Of a DNA stretch of 13,139 bases, positions 6,453 through 13,139 are shown piece after piece. Each line of letters starts with the position of its first letter. Within the stretch, counting starts at the first letter, position 1. The notes beneath the pieces are model-generated. The model did no database searches. It was not told the DNA's origin and saw only the letters and a program-made list of their open reading frames with translations. The stretch is from contig CALMSE010000322.1 of the NCBI GenBank assembly GCA_937872275.1, positions 1 through 13,139 on the forward strand, written 5' to 3'. Position numbers and translations under genes: made by a program. This stretch comes from an uncultured Leucobacter sp. Lineage in GTDB: Bacteria; Actinomycetota; Actinomycetes; Actinomycetales; Microbacteriaceae.

Positions 6453-7634
6453 TCAGACCGTCCTTTCGATACGGGTGAACCTCTGGTCGAGCTGCGAACC
6501 GCGCACCGCCCGGCCCGACTCTTGGATGATGTAGGTGTCGGACACGCTCGCACCGACAGTCTGCTCGTGATTGGTGAAATTCGGGTGCATCGCGATGACC
6601 ATGCCGGGCACGAGCTCGGTGCTGTCGGTCTTCGTGATTACCGGGGTGTCGTGGTCGACCCCGACCCCGTGCCCGTGCCAGATGCCGAACTCGACGTCGT
6701 GCCCGGTGACGGTCGCCTCGAGCGCGCCGGCCACCTCGGCGGCGGTGGAACCGGCCACCAGCTTCTCCGCGGCGGCGGCATGGCTCTCCAGGCACAGCTC
6801 GGCCATGCGACGCTTCGCGTCGTCCGTCGTGCCGAACTCGTACAGGCTCGCCTTCTCGACCCAGAAGCCGTTGGGGCCGGTGATCTCGGTGTAGACGCAC
6901 ACCATGTCGCCGTCCTGGATCGGCTCGTCGCGGGGCGGCGCGTTGAAGAACGGGTCGTTGCTCACCATGATGAGCACCTCGCGGGCGCCCCGCGACCGCA
7001 CCGCGCGCTGCATGTCGCCCCAGAGCTCCCAGCCGGTCACGCCGGCCGCGGCACGCGCCTCGAAGGCCTGCATGCCGGCATCGGCGATGGCGCAGGAGCG
7101 CAGCACCTCGGCCTGCTCCTCGGCGAACTTCACGGCCTTGGCCCGGCCCACCACCGAGGTCGCATCGGTGATCTGCGCGTCGGGCAGCGCCGCGCGGAAG
7201 TCGTCGAAGTCGCCGACCGGCACGATGTGCTTCAGGCCGACCATGCCGACCTTGCCGCGATCCACCTGGTAGTCGGCGAGCACCCGGGCCACCGCGGCCG
7301 GCAGATTGTCCTGCGTGCTGATGACGTCGCCCTGGCCGGCCACCCGCACGTCGGCGAGGTCGGTGGCCATCTTCGTGTACCACGCGTCGGAGGAAGTGGG
7401 GGTCACCATGATCGGCTGATGACCGGGCACGACGACGGCGTAGGTGAGGCGCACCAGCGGGCAGAAGCCGACCACGTACTCGAGGTAGCCGTACTGGGTG
7501 AGCAGGCCCCGCCCGGGCACGATCAACGCGTCGTATCCGTCGTCACGCATCGCCTCCCACACCGATGCGAGGCGTGAGGCCTGGAGCTTCGCCTTCGCGT
7601 CGCTTCGTCGTGAGGTCAGGATTCCGTTCGACAT
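6453..7634 (-). CDS. M24-family 'pita-bread' protein (creatinase/Xaa-Pro peptidase-like) lacking most metal ligands
   Basis: The 393-residue product has the creatinase/prolidase layout: an N-terminal domain (about 1-165, with YDALIVPGRGLLTQYGYLEY) and a C-terminal catalytic-fold domain from AKAVKFAEEQAEVLRSCAIADAGMQAF onward. Normal M24 peptidases bind two metals through Asp, Asp, His, Glu and Glu. Aligning by motifs, I find Thr249 or Glu250 at the first, Glu260 at the second (NGFWVE for NGYYSD), His322 retained (HGHGVG), His350 in PGMVIAMHP instead of the usual Glu, and Ser365 in VSDT instead of EDT. The proton-shuttle His of PHYxP is Arg235 (PPRDEP). It is therefore unlikely to be a metallopeptidase. 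Creatinase is a metal-free M24 member acting on a small C-N bond, but its catalytic His is also missing here. The ATG at 7634 has AAAGGA five bases upstream. The gene sits between the racemase-fold and hydantoinase genes, so it probably handles a pathway intermediate. Confidence 0.88.
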   Translation of the reverse strand: MSNGILTSRRSDAKAKLQASRLASVWEAMRDDGYDALIVPGRGLLTQYGYLEYVVGFCPLVRLTYAVVVPGHQPIMVTPTSSDAWYTKMATDLADVRVAGQGDVISTQDNLPAAVARVLADYQVDRGKVGMVGLKHIVPVGDFDDFRAALPDAQITDATSVVGRAKAVKFAEEQAEVLRSCAIADAGMQAFEARAAAGVTGWELWGDMQRAVRSRGAREVLIMVSNDPFFNAPPRDEPIQDGDMVCVYTEITGPNGFWVEKASLYEFGTTDDAKRRMAELCLESHAAAAEKLVAGSTAAEVAGALEATVTGHDVEFGIWHGHGVGVDHDTPVITKTDSTELVPGMVIAMHPNFTNHEQTVGASVSDTYIIQESGRAVRGSQLDQRFTRIERTV

Positions 7635-7647
7635 TGATTTCCTTTCG

Positions 7648-7662
7648 TTGCAAACGCTTCCG
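7648..7662. promoter_or_regulatory. LacI/CcpA-type operator-like motif upstream of the M24-fold gene
   Basis: TTGCAAACGCTTCCG fits the cre consensus WTGNAANCGNWNNCW at 14 of 15 positions, with the central CG typical of LacI-family operators. It lies in the 41-base gap between the racemase-fold and M24-fold genes, partly just upstream of the latter's ribosome binding site. A repressor bound here could block transcription into the hydantoinase part of the operon. No LacI-family gene is in the window, and a single degenerate match is weak evidence. Confidence 0.35.
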
Positions 7663-7675
7663 GGCTGTGCGCCCG
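7661..7675 (-). other. Small hairpin directly after the racemase-fold gene stop
   Basis: CGGGC and GCCCG pair as a 5-bp stem around a 5-base loop, beginning immediately after the TAG stop. It is too short and has no T-run, so I do not call it a terminator. It may mark an mRNA processing or partial-attenuation point inside the operon, or be chance in GC-rich DNA. Confidence 0.25.
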
Positions 7676-8425
7676 CTACTGGGTGACCGGGTTCGTGAAG
7701 AGCTCGTCCTGCGCCAGCGCAGGCGAGGGGTAGGCCTTCTTGCTGTGGGAGGTGCCCGTCAGCACGAGCAGCTCGGCCATCTTCGCCGCGACGAGTCCGG
7801 GGCTGAGCACCGGCACCTCGAGGTTCTGCTTCAAGAACTCGTAGCTCTGATGCATGGTGGTGGAGCCGAGGATGATGACGTCGGCGCCATCCTCGTCGAT
7901 CGCGGCGCGCGACTCGCGCAGCAGCGCGTCGAAGACGAACTCCTCCTTGCCGGCCAGCAGCTCGGCCGCGTCGGGTCGCACGCCGATGTCGCGGATCGAG
8001 GCCACGCGATGGGCGATGCCGTGCTCGGCGATCGTCTTCTCGTAGAGCGAGTGCCACTCGGGCCACATGGTGACCACGGAGAACTTCTTGCCCAGCATGC
8101 AGGCGAGCAGCATCGCCGAGCTCGCCGGCGCCGTGACGGGGATCGTCAGCCGAGAGCGCAGCGCCGAGAGCGCCGAGTCGCTCATCGAGTTGACTGCGAC
8201 GGCCGCGTAGCCCTGCTCCTCCGCGCGGCAGCCGGCATCGAGCACGTACGCCTCGGCGAGCAGCTGCTCGTAGGGGCTGTCGATCACGCTCGCGCCGGCG
8301 CGCGCCGCGACGAACTCGTTCGTGAAGTCGGGATGGATCGCGTCGGGCGGCAGTTGGGCCGCGAAGGCGTCGAGCGCCTCCGGCGGCACCGGCACGGGCA
8401 CGATGTTCATGATGCGTCGGGGCAT
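7676..8425 (-). CDS. Asp/Glu/hydantoin racemase superfamily protein with Ser at both catalytic Cys positions
   Basis: The 249-residue product matches hydantoin racemases in length and layout: N-terminal IMNIVPVPVPPEALDAF, then VIDSPYEQ, then the LLGRRFSVVT-like MLGKKFSVVTMW segment (110-121), and GADVIILGSTTMHQ (180-193). Canonical members racemise through two opposed cysteines, in motifs like VIACFGDPGL and VLGCTGM. Here the matching residues are Ser80 (VNSMSDSAL) and Ser188 (ILGSTTM); the only cysteines, Cys66 and Cys109, lie elsewhere. Simple two-base racemisation by thiolates is therefore unlikely. The fold also supports isomerases and decarboxylases such as maleate isomerase and arylmalonate decarboxylase, which still use Cys. 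The ATG at 8425 is chosen because AAGGAG (8433-8438) lies seven bases upstream; an in-frame ATG at 8410 is an alternative. It follows the permease gene by 29 bases. Placement beside a hydantoinase pair is the classic hydantoin-racemase context. Confidence 0.88.
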   Translation of the reverse strand: MPRRIMNIVPVPVPPEALDAFAAQLPPDAIHPDFTNEFVAARAGASVIDSPYEQLLAEAYVLDAGCRAEEQGYAAVAVNSMSDSALSALRSRLTIPVTAPASSAMLLACMLGKKFSVVTMWPEWHSLYEKTIAEHGIAHRVASIRDIGVRPDAAELLAGKEEFVFDALLRESRAAIDEDGADVIILGSTTMHQSYEFLKQNLEVPVLSPGLVAAKMAELLVLTGTSHSKKAYPSPALAQDELFTNPVTQ

Positions 8426-8454
8426 GCGGTCTCTCCTTGCTCGGTGTCCGGGTC

Positions 8455-9525
8455 TCAGGCCGACGGCGCGGGGCTGCCGAGGGCGCGGCGGCGCTTCTTC
8501 ATCGGGGCGAAGGAGCTGCGCTGCTTGCGCTGCACGTGGTCGAGGTAGACGGCGATGATCAGGATCGCGCCGGTGATCGCGCCCTGCCAGTAGTCGGGCA
8601 CACCCGAGAGGGTGAGCCCGTTCTGCAGCACTCCGAGCAGCAGCACGGCGATGATGGTGCCGCCGAGCCCGCCCGATCCGCCGGAGAGCACCGTCCCGCC
8701 CAGCAGCACCGCCGCGATGACCTGCAGCTCGAGCCCCTGGCCCACGAGCGGCGACGCCGAGGTGAGACGGCCGACCTGGATCACGGCGGCGACGCCGGCG
8801 AGCAGGCCGCTCACGAGGTACACCGAGAACAGCACGCGGCCCACGCGGATGCCCGAGAGGCGCGCCGCCTCCGGGTTCGAGCCGACGGCGTAGATCCTGC
8901 GGCCCCACCCGGTGTGGGCGAGCGCCACGTAACCGAGCAGCACGATGATCGCGGTGATCAGCACCGGAACCGGCAGCCAGCCGAGGGATCCGTCGCCGAG
9001 GAAGAGCAGCACCCGCTCGCCGCTCATCTGGATGGCCGAGCCGTCGGAGGCGACGAGCGCGAGGCTGCGATAGGCCGAGAGCGTGCCCAGCGTGACCACG
9101 AAGAACGACATGCCGACGATGCCGACCAGGAAGCCGTTGGCCGCTCCGAGCACGGCGCCGAACAGCACGGTGCCGCCGATCACGACCCAGATGGGCATTC
9201 CGCTCAGGTAGAGGATGCCGGCGACGATGCCCGAGAGCGCGAGCGCCGATCCCACCGACAGATCGGCACCGCCCGTCAGCACGACCATCGTCATGCCGAC
9301 GGCGAGGATCATGGGCACCGCCTGCAGGCGGAGGATGTTCAGCAGGTTGCCCTGCGTCAGGAAGACGGGCTGCAGGATCGAGAAGAGCACGATCATGACG
9401 ACGAGCACGATCGCGAGCGTCAGGCGCGGGTCGAAGGTGAACCGCCTGCCGCCGCGGACCCTGACGCCCGCCGACGGGGTGCGCGAACGGTTCTTCCCCA
9501 CGGGGATGACCGGCTGGGAGTTCAT
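8455..9525 (-). CDS. Ribose-type ABC transporter permease (RbsC-like)
   Basis: The 356-residue integral membrane protein forms the translocation path of a CUT2-type importer. After a basic cytoplasmic N-terminus (about 1-33) come roughly eight to ten hydrophobic segments starting with LAIVLVVMIVLFSI (37-50). Family motifs are TGGADLSVGS (84-93, usually TGGIDLSVG), AVGSNPEAARLSGI (213-226, the loop contacting the ATPase), and LLGGTVLSGGSGG soon after. The C-terminus ends in a basic tail. Its ATG overlaps the ATPase stop codon as ATGA, and GGAAG sits four bases upstream. The large frame that continues upstream is a shadow of the ATPase gene. CUT2 systems carry pentoses and hexoses but also autoinducer-2 and other small polar molecules, so sugar specificity should not be assumed here. 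Confidence 0.95.
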   Translation of the reverse strand: MNSQPVIPVGKNRSRTPSAGVRVRGGRRFTFDPRLTLAIVLVVMIVLFSILQPVFLTQGNLLNILRLQAVPMILAVGMTMVVLTGGADLSVGSALALSGIVAGILYLSGMPIWVVIGGTVLFGAVLGAANGFLVGIVGMSFFVVTLGTLSAYRSLALVASDGSAIQMSGERVLLFLGDGSLGWLPVPVLITAIIVLLGYVALAHTGWGRRIYAVGSNPEAARLSGIRVGRVLFSVYLVSGLLAGVAAVIQVGRLTSASPLVGQGLELQVIAAVLLGGTVLSGGSGGLGGTIIAVLLLGVLQNGLTLSGVPDYWQGAITGAILIIAVYLDHVQRKQRSSFAPMKKRRRALGSPAPSA

Positions 9526-11027
9526 TCTGCTTCCGCCTCTTCTGTCGATGTGAATGCCAGCGCGGCGATGCGCTCTTCGGTGGCTGTCGCGTGGTCGAGC
9601 TCGCCGACCACCTGGCCGTGCGAGAGGACGAAGATCCTGTCGCAGAGCCCGAGCAGCTCGGGCAGCTCGGAGGAGACCACGAGCACGCCCGTGCCCTGCG
9701 CGGCCGCCTGGTCGATCAGCGTGTAGATCTCCGATTTGGCGCCGATGTCGACGCCGCGGGTGGGCTCGTCGAGCACCAGCAGCCTGGGCCTGCGCATCAT
9801 CGCGCGCGCCAGCAGGATCTTCTGCTGGTTGCCTCCGGAGAGGCTCTCGATGGGCTCGGAGAGGCGGCCGTATTTGGCGCCGACCTCCGCAGCCGCGCCG
9901 CGGGCCCGCGCCTGCTCCCGCTTCCGCGAGAGCAGGCCTCGCGATGCGGCGGCGCCGGAGGTGTTGATCACCGTGATGTTCTCGGTGATCGAGCGGCCGG
10001 GCAGGATCCCCTGCGTCTTGCGGTTCTCCCCGACGAAGCCGATCCCGGCGGCGAGCGCGTCGGCGGGATGCCGGAAGGCGACCTCCTCGCCGTGCAGCCG
10101 GATGCTGCCGGCGGTCGGCCGGATCGCACCCCCGATGCACTGCGCGAGAGTGGATCGGCCCGAGCCGACGAGCCCGGCGAGGCCGACGATCTCGCCCTCG
10201 CGCACACGGAGCGAGGCGTCGTGCAGCGCCCGTCCCGCCTCGAGCCCCTCGACCACGAGCACTTCGCGCTCCTCGGGCTTCCGGGAGCTCGCGGGGAAGA
10301 TCTCCTTGAGCTCCCGGCCGACGAGCATGCGCACGACCTCGTCGTCGCTCACCTCGTCGATCATCGCCTCGCCGCTGACCTCTCCGTCGCGGAGCACGAC
10401 GATGCGATCGGCGACCTGGCGCATCTCGCGCATGCGGTGCGAGATGAAGACGATCGACATTCCCTGGTCGCGCAGCGAGCGGACGATGGAGAGCACGTGC
10501 GCGGTCTCGCTCTCGGAGAGCGAGCTCGTCGCCTCGTCGAGCAGCATGACCCGGGGGCCGCGGGCGAGCACGCACGCGATCGCCACGAGCTGCTGCACGT
10601 TGACGGGCAGCTCCCCGAGGATCGCCCGCGGGCTGACGTCGATCTCGAGCAGGTCCATCACCTCGCGGGCCCGTCGCCGCACGGCGCGCCAGTCGATGAG
10701 CGCGCCGAAGCGACGGCGGGGGAGCGCCCCCAGCAGGATGTTCTCCCCCACCGTCAGATGCGTCGCGACCGCGAGCTCCTGCTCGACCAGACCGATCCCC
10801 GCCGCGACGGCGTCCGTCGGCGTGTGGAACTGCACGGGCTCGCCGTCGAGGAGGATCCGTCCGCCGTCGGGCTGGATGTGCCCGGCGAGGATCTTCATCA
10901 TCGTCGACTTGCCCGAGCCGTTCTCCCCGGCGAGGGCGAGCACCTCGCCCTCGCGGATCGCGAAGCTCACCTCGGAGAGCGCGGTCACCCCCGGGTAGTG
11001 CTTGGAGATCCCGTCGATCTCGATCAT
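9522..11027 (-). CDS. Ribose-type ABC transporter ATPase with two nucleotide-binding domains (RbsA-like)
   Basis: The 501-residue protein is two fused ATPase domains, the usual RbsA architecture and length. The N-domain has Walker A GENGSGKST (34-42), a degenerate signature LPVNVQQ (140-146), Walker B VMLLDE (160-165) and the switch His197. The C-domain has a degenerate Walker A GLVGSGRST (285-293, Lys replaced by Arg), a canonical LSGGNQQ (396-402), Walker B LLVLDEPT (416-423), and Ser-Glu where the switch His would be. This asymmetry, with one working and one decayed site, is normal in the family. It powers import from the cytoplasmic face of the permease. The start at 11027 gives the expected MIEIDGISKHYPGV N-terminus; the upstream GGAGAAGAG is a modest ribosome binding site. 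It starts 28 bases after the binding-protein gene and ends overlapping the permease start. Confidence 0.96.
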   Translation of the reverse strand: MIEIDGISKHYPGVTALSEVSFAIREGEVLALAGENGSGKSTMMKILAGHIQPDGGRILLDGEPVQFHTPTDAVAAGIGLVEQELAVATHLTVGENILLGALPRRRFGALIDWRAVRRRAREVMDLLEIDVSPRAILGELPVNVQQLVAIACVLARGPRVMLLDEATSSLSESETAHVLSIVRSLRDQGMSIVFISHRMREMRQVADRIVVLRDGEVSGEAMIDEVSDDEVVRMLVGRELKEIFPASSRKPEEREVLVVEGLEAGRALHDASLRVREGEIVGLAGLVGSGRSTLAQCIGGAIRPTAGSIRLHGEEVAFRHPADALAAGIGFVGENRKTQGILPGRSITENITVINTSGAAASRGLLSRKREQARARGAAAEVGAKYGRLSEPIESLSGGNQQKILLARAMMRRPRLLVLDEPTRGVDIGAKSEIYTLIDQAAAQGTGVLVVSSELPELLGLCDRIFVLSHGQVVGELDHATATEERIAALAFTSTEEAEAE

Positions 11028-11055
11028 GGTCTGGTCTCTTCTCCGCGGTGCGGCG

Positions 11056-12099
11056 TCAGTCGATCGAGATGCCGGCGTAGTCGCCCGTGCGGATCAGCTC
11101 GATGCGCTCTTCCCAGGGCACGAAGTCGTCGATGTTCTCGGCGGTGACGATCTGGCTCTCGACCTCGTACTGATGGCCGATCGTCTTGCCGTCGATCACG
11201 GTGGCGATGATGAGGCGGCCGAGCAGCTGGCCCTGGTCGGGGGCGCGGTAGTCCCACGTCGCGTCGATCGTGCCGTCCTCGACCGCGTCGAGGCCGTCCT
11301 GGCTGGCGTTGAAGCCCGTGATCACGACCTGGTCGCGCTTGCCCGCGGCCGTCGCGGCGGCGGAGGCTCCCACCGCGCTCGGGTCGTTGTACGAGAAGAT
11401 CGCGCGCAGATCCGGGTACTGGGTGAGGAAGGCGTCGGCGATGGGCCGGGCGCCCGCCGCGTCGTCGCTCGGGTTGCCCTTGGCGCCGACGAACTCCAGC
11501 CCGTCGCGGGACTCGATGTCGGCCTGGAACTCGTCGACGAAGAACTCGATCTGCGCGACCGGGGCGGCGATGGTGATCGCGGCGACCTGGCCCTCGCCGC
11601 CGGTGCGCTCCTCGATGAAGTCGGCGACCGAGTCGGCCGGACGCTTGGTGCGCACCTGAGCCTGGAAGGGAGCGAGCTCTTCGGCGGTCACGCCGTCGCC
11701 CACCACGGCGTCGTTCGCGAAGAGCGGGATGCCGGCGGCATCGGCGCGCTGCAGCGCATTGCCGAGGGTCGGGAAGTCGATCGGGATCACCACGATCGCG
11801 TCGACTCCCTGGTTGACGAAGGTGTCGATGTCGGCGATCTGCTTGTCGATATCGAGCTTCGCGTCGGCGGTGATGAGCTCGCCGCCGACGGTTTCGAGCT
11901 CGGCCCGCAGGCCCTCGACGATCGCCTGCAGCGTCGAGTTCTGGCCCGCCGCGACGCTGATGCCGACGGTGATGCCCTCATCGGTCCCGCCTCCGTCGCC
12001 GCCTTGGTCCCCGCTGCTGCAGCCGGCGAGGGCTCCCGCGGCCAGCAGCGCGGCCGCGCCCAGGGCGATCCCCTTGGTGATGTGCTTCGTGAGTTTCAT
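11056..12099 (-). CDS. Substrate-binding lipoprotein of the ribose-type ABC importer (RbsB-like)
   Basis: The 347-residue product has a lipoprotein signal peptide: basic MKLTKHITK, a hydrophobic core, and lipobox LAGC with Cys27 as the acylated residue, then a flexible Ser/Gly/Asp linker. The mature part is a periplasmic-binding-protein type I fold (Peripla_BP_4 type): ITVGISVAAGQNSTLQAIVEGL at the start, DTFVNQGVDAIVVIPID for the first-lobe helix and strand, FSYNDPSAVGA around 240-250, and VVITGFNASQDGLDAVEDGTIDAT in the second lobe. In a Gram-positive cell it would be tethered outside the membrane and deliver ligand to the permease. GGAAGAG sits just before the ATG. It is the first importer gene, 49 bases after the monooxygenase gene, and would be the most direct handle on the pathway's substrate. 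I cannot derive the ligand from the sequence. Confidence 0.95.
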   Translation of the reverse strand: MKLTKHITKGIALGAAALLAAGALAGCSSGDQGGDGGGTDEGITVGISVAAGQNSTLQAIVEGLRAELETVGGELITADAKLDIDKQIADIDTFVNQGVDAIVVIPIDFPTLGNALQRADAAGIPLFANDAVVGDGVTAEELAPFQAQVRTKRPADSVADFIEERTGGEGQVAAITIAAPVAQIEFFVDEFQADIESRDGLEFVGAKGNPSDDAAGARPIADAFLTQYPDLRAIFSYNDPSAVGASAAATAAGKRDQVVITGFNASQDGLDAVEDGTIDATWDYRAPDQGQLLGRLIIATVIDGKTIGHQYEVESQIVTAENIDDFVPWEERIELIRTGDYAGISID

Positions 12100-12148
12100 T
12101 GCTCTTCCGTTTCTCGTGCGATATGTGGTGGTGCGCCTACGGACGTCG

Positions 12149-13139
12149 TTATCCGCGGTCGGCGCTGTGGAGGTATCGGTGGCCGGGGTGGCGCTCGTCG
12201 AGCCTCGGGCCGGGCTTCGACCCGGTGGCGCCCGCGAGCTTCTCCCGGAAGGTGCCGGGCGCGTACTCGGTCTGCATCAGCCCGCGCCGCTGCAGCACCG
12301 GCACGACCTGATCGAGGAAGTCGTAGGTGTCGTCGGGCCCCGTGATGCTGTTCACGTTGAAGCCGTGGATCCCGGCCGCCCGCCACCGCTCGATCTCGTC
12401 GGCGATCTGCTCCGGGGTGCCCACGGTGCGGGCTCCGGTCAGGGTGGTCGCGAGCTCGCGGAAGGTCCATCCCTTGTTCGGCGCGGCGTCGATGAGCGCC
12501 CGGATGTGCCCCTGCACCGCGTTCGTCTCCAACTCGCCGATGGGCGAGTCGAGGTCGATCTCGGAGAGGTCGGTGCCGATGGTGGAGCTGAAGAAGGCGA
12601 GGCTCGCGTCGCTGCTCAGGTACTCGTCGGCCTCCGCGCTCTTGCGCTTCGCCTCCTCCTCGGTCGAGCCGACGATGAAGGTCTTGAAGACGAGGAAGAC
12701 GAGGTCGTCCTCGCCGCGCCCGTTCGCGACCAGGCGGCGCTTCATGTCCTGCACGAGCTTCGCGGCCGCCTCGATGCTGTGCGGATGCATGAACATGCCC
12801 TCGGCATTGCGCGCGGCGAAGCTCCGGCCGTCCTCGGAGGTGCCGGCCTGGAAGAGCACCGGCACCCGCTGTGCGGTGGGCTCGTTCACGTGGATGCCGG
12901 GAACCCGATAGTACTTGCCCTCGTGCCCGATCGGGTGCACACGGCTCGGATCGGCGTAGACGCGCCGCTCGAGGTCGCGAACGACCGCGCCGTCCTCCCA
13001 TGAGCCCTGCAGCAGCTTGTAGAGCACCGTGACGTACTCCTCGGCCTGCTCGTAGCGGGCGGCGTGATCCGCGACCTCGTCGAAGCCGAAGTTGCGCCAG
13101 GCCGAGGGCTGGAAGGAGGTCACGATGTTCCAGCCGATG
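12149..13139 (-). CDS. LLM-class FMNH2-dependent monooxygenase (NtaA/SnaA/DszA type), N-terminus outside window
   Basis: The frame is open to the right edge and ends in TAA at 12149, showing 329 residues of a protein normally about 440-460 long, so roughly the first 110-130 are missing. Diagnostic segments are GWNIVTS and RNFGFDE at the visible start, RYEQAEEYVTVLYKLLQGSW, GKYYRVPGIHVNEPTAQRVPVLFQAGTSEDGRSFAARNAE, and GTPEQIADEIERWRAAGIHGFNV near the end. This pattern is specific to the nitrilotriacetate/pristinamycin/dibenzothiophene-sulfone monooxygenase branch of the bacterial-luciferase-like superfamily. These enzymes use reduced FMN and O2 for N-dealkylation, ring oxidation or C-S/C-N cleavage, and need a separate flavin reductase, which I do not see here. 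The GTG at 13123 is internal (Val of GWNIVTS), not a start. It precedes the importer genes and probably shares their transcript. Confidence 0.93.
   Translation of the reverse strand, partial: IGWNIVTSFQPSAWRNFGFDEVADHAARYEQAEEYVTVLYKLLQGSWEDGAVVRDLERRVYADPSRVHPIGHEGKYYRVPGIHVNEPTAQRVPVLFQAGTSEDGRSFAARNAEGMFMHPHSIEAAAKLVQDMKRRLVANGRGEDDLVFLVFKTFIVGSTEEEAKRKSAEADEYLSSDASLAFFSSTIGTDLSEIDLDSPIGELETNAVQGHIRALIDAAPNKGWTFRELATTLTGARTVGTPEQIADEIERWRAAGIHGFNVNSITGPDDTYDFLDQVVPVLQRRGLMQTEYAPGTFREKLAGATGSKPGPRLDERHPGHRYLHSADRG

Noticed and set aside
6451..7383. Upstream in-frame extension of the hydantoinase A gene
   Set aside because: The added residues are the shadow of the M24-fold gene. The family N-terminus (TVGVDVGGTFTD) begins at the ATG at 6450, which has its own ribosome binding site.
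9522..11027. Degenerate N-domain signature (LPVNVQQ) and Arg in the second Walker A of the ABC ATPase
   Set aside because: Such asymmetry between the two ATPase halves is normal for RbsA-type proteins, so I do not treat it as a defect or a novelty.
13121..13123. GTG at 13123 as the start of the LLM monooxygenase
   Set aside because: The frame stays open to the window edge and the residues before it (IGWNI) continue the family motif GWNIVTS, so this Val is internal and the gene is cut by the edge.
1..13139. CRISPR arrays, tRNA/rRNA genes, insertion sequences and attachment sites
   Set aside because: I saw no regularly spaced repeats, no tRNA-like cloverleaf with a CCA end or GTTCRA box, no transposase and no flanking inverted repeats. 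The only repeats are the 16-bp tandem unit and the operators.

Overview
The window is very GC-rich (roughly 70% by eye). It has GC-ending codons, short intergenic gaps and AAGGAG-type ribosome binding sites, which fits a high-GC actinobacterium. A Microbacteriaceae-like host is my guess from composition and style, not a demonstrated placement. Every gene I can support lies on the minus strand. The long plus-strand frames are shadows of these genes.

Reading in the direction of transcription (right to left), the window opens inside an FMNH2-dependent LLM-class monooxygenase of the NtaA/SnaA/DszA type (12149-13139, N-terminus outside the window). Next comes a complete ribose-type (CUT2) ABC importer: a lipoprotein binding protein (11056-12099), a double-NBD ATPase (9522-11027) and a permease (8455-9525). 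Then follow an Asp/Glu/hydantoin-racemase superfamily protein (7676-8425), an M24 'pita-bread' creatinase/aminopeptidase-fold protein (6453-7634), and the two halves of an ATP-dependent hydantoinase/oxoprolinase: A-type (4333-6450) and B-type (2570-4336). Gaps are 49 bases or less, and two junctions are ATGA stop/start overlaps. A 12-bp-stem hairpin lies just after the last stop codon. This looks like one operon of at least 10.5 kb with its promoter outside the window.

Together the genes suggest uptake and breakdown of a small nitrogen-containing molecule, probably a cyclic amide, imide or hydantoin-like ring. The importer would bring it in, the flavin monooxygenase could remove or oxidise a substituent, the racemase-fold and M24-fold enzymes could process chiral or C-N-linked intermediates, and the A/B hydantoinase could open a ring using ATP. 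The real substrate cannot be read from the sequence. Three of the enzymes lack the textbook catalytic residues of their families: the racemase-fold protein has Ser at both catalytic Cys positions, the M24 protein has lost four of five metal ligands plus the usual catalytic His, and HyuB has Gln for the His of its HxxD motif. The cluster may therefore carry out chemistry not described for the canonical members.

Beyond a 297-base gap (2273-2569) lies a separately controlled MMPL/RND-type membrane exporter gene (2272 down to the left edge, C-terminus cut off). Its leader carries two near-identical 16-bp inverted repeats with centres exactly 22 bp apart, typical of paired operators for a TetR-like dimer. 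No regulator gene is present in the window.
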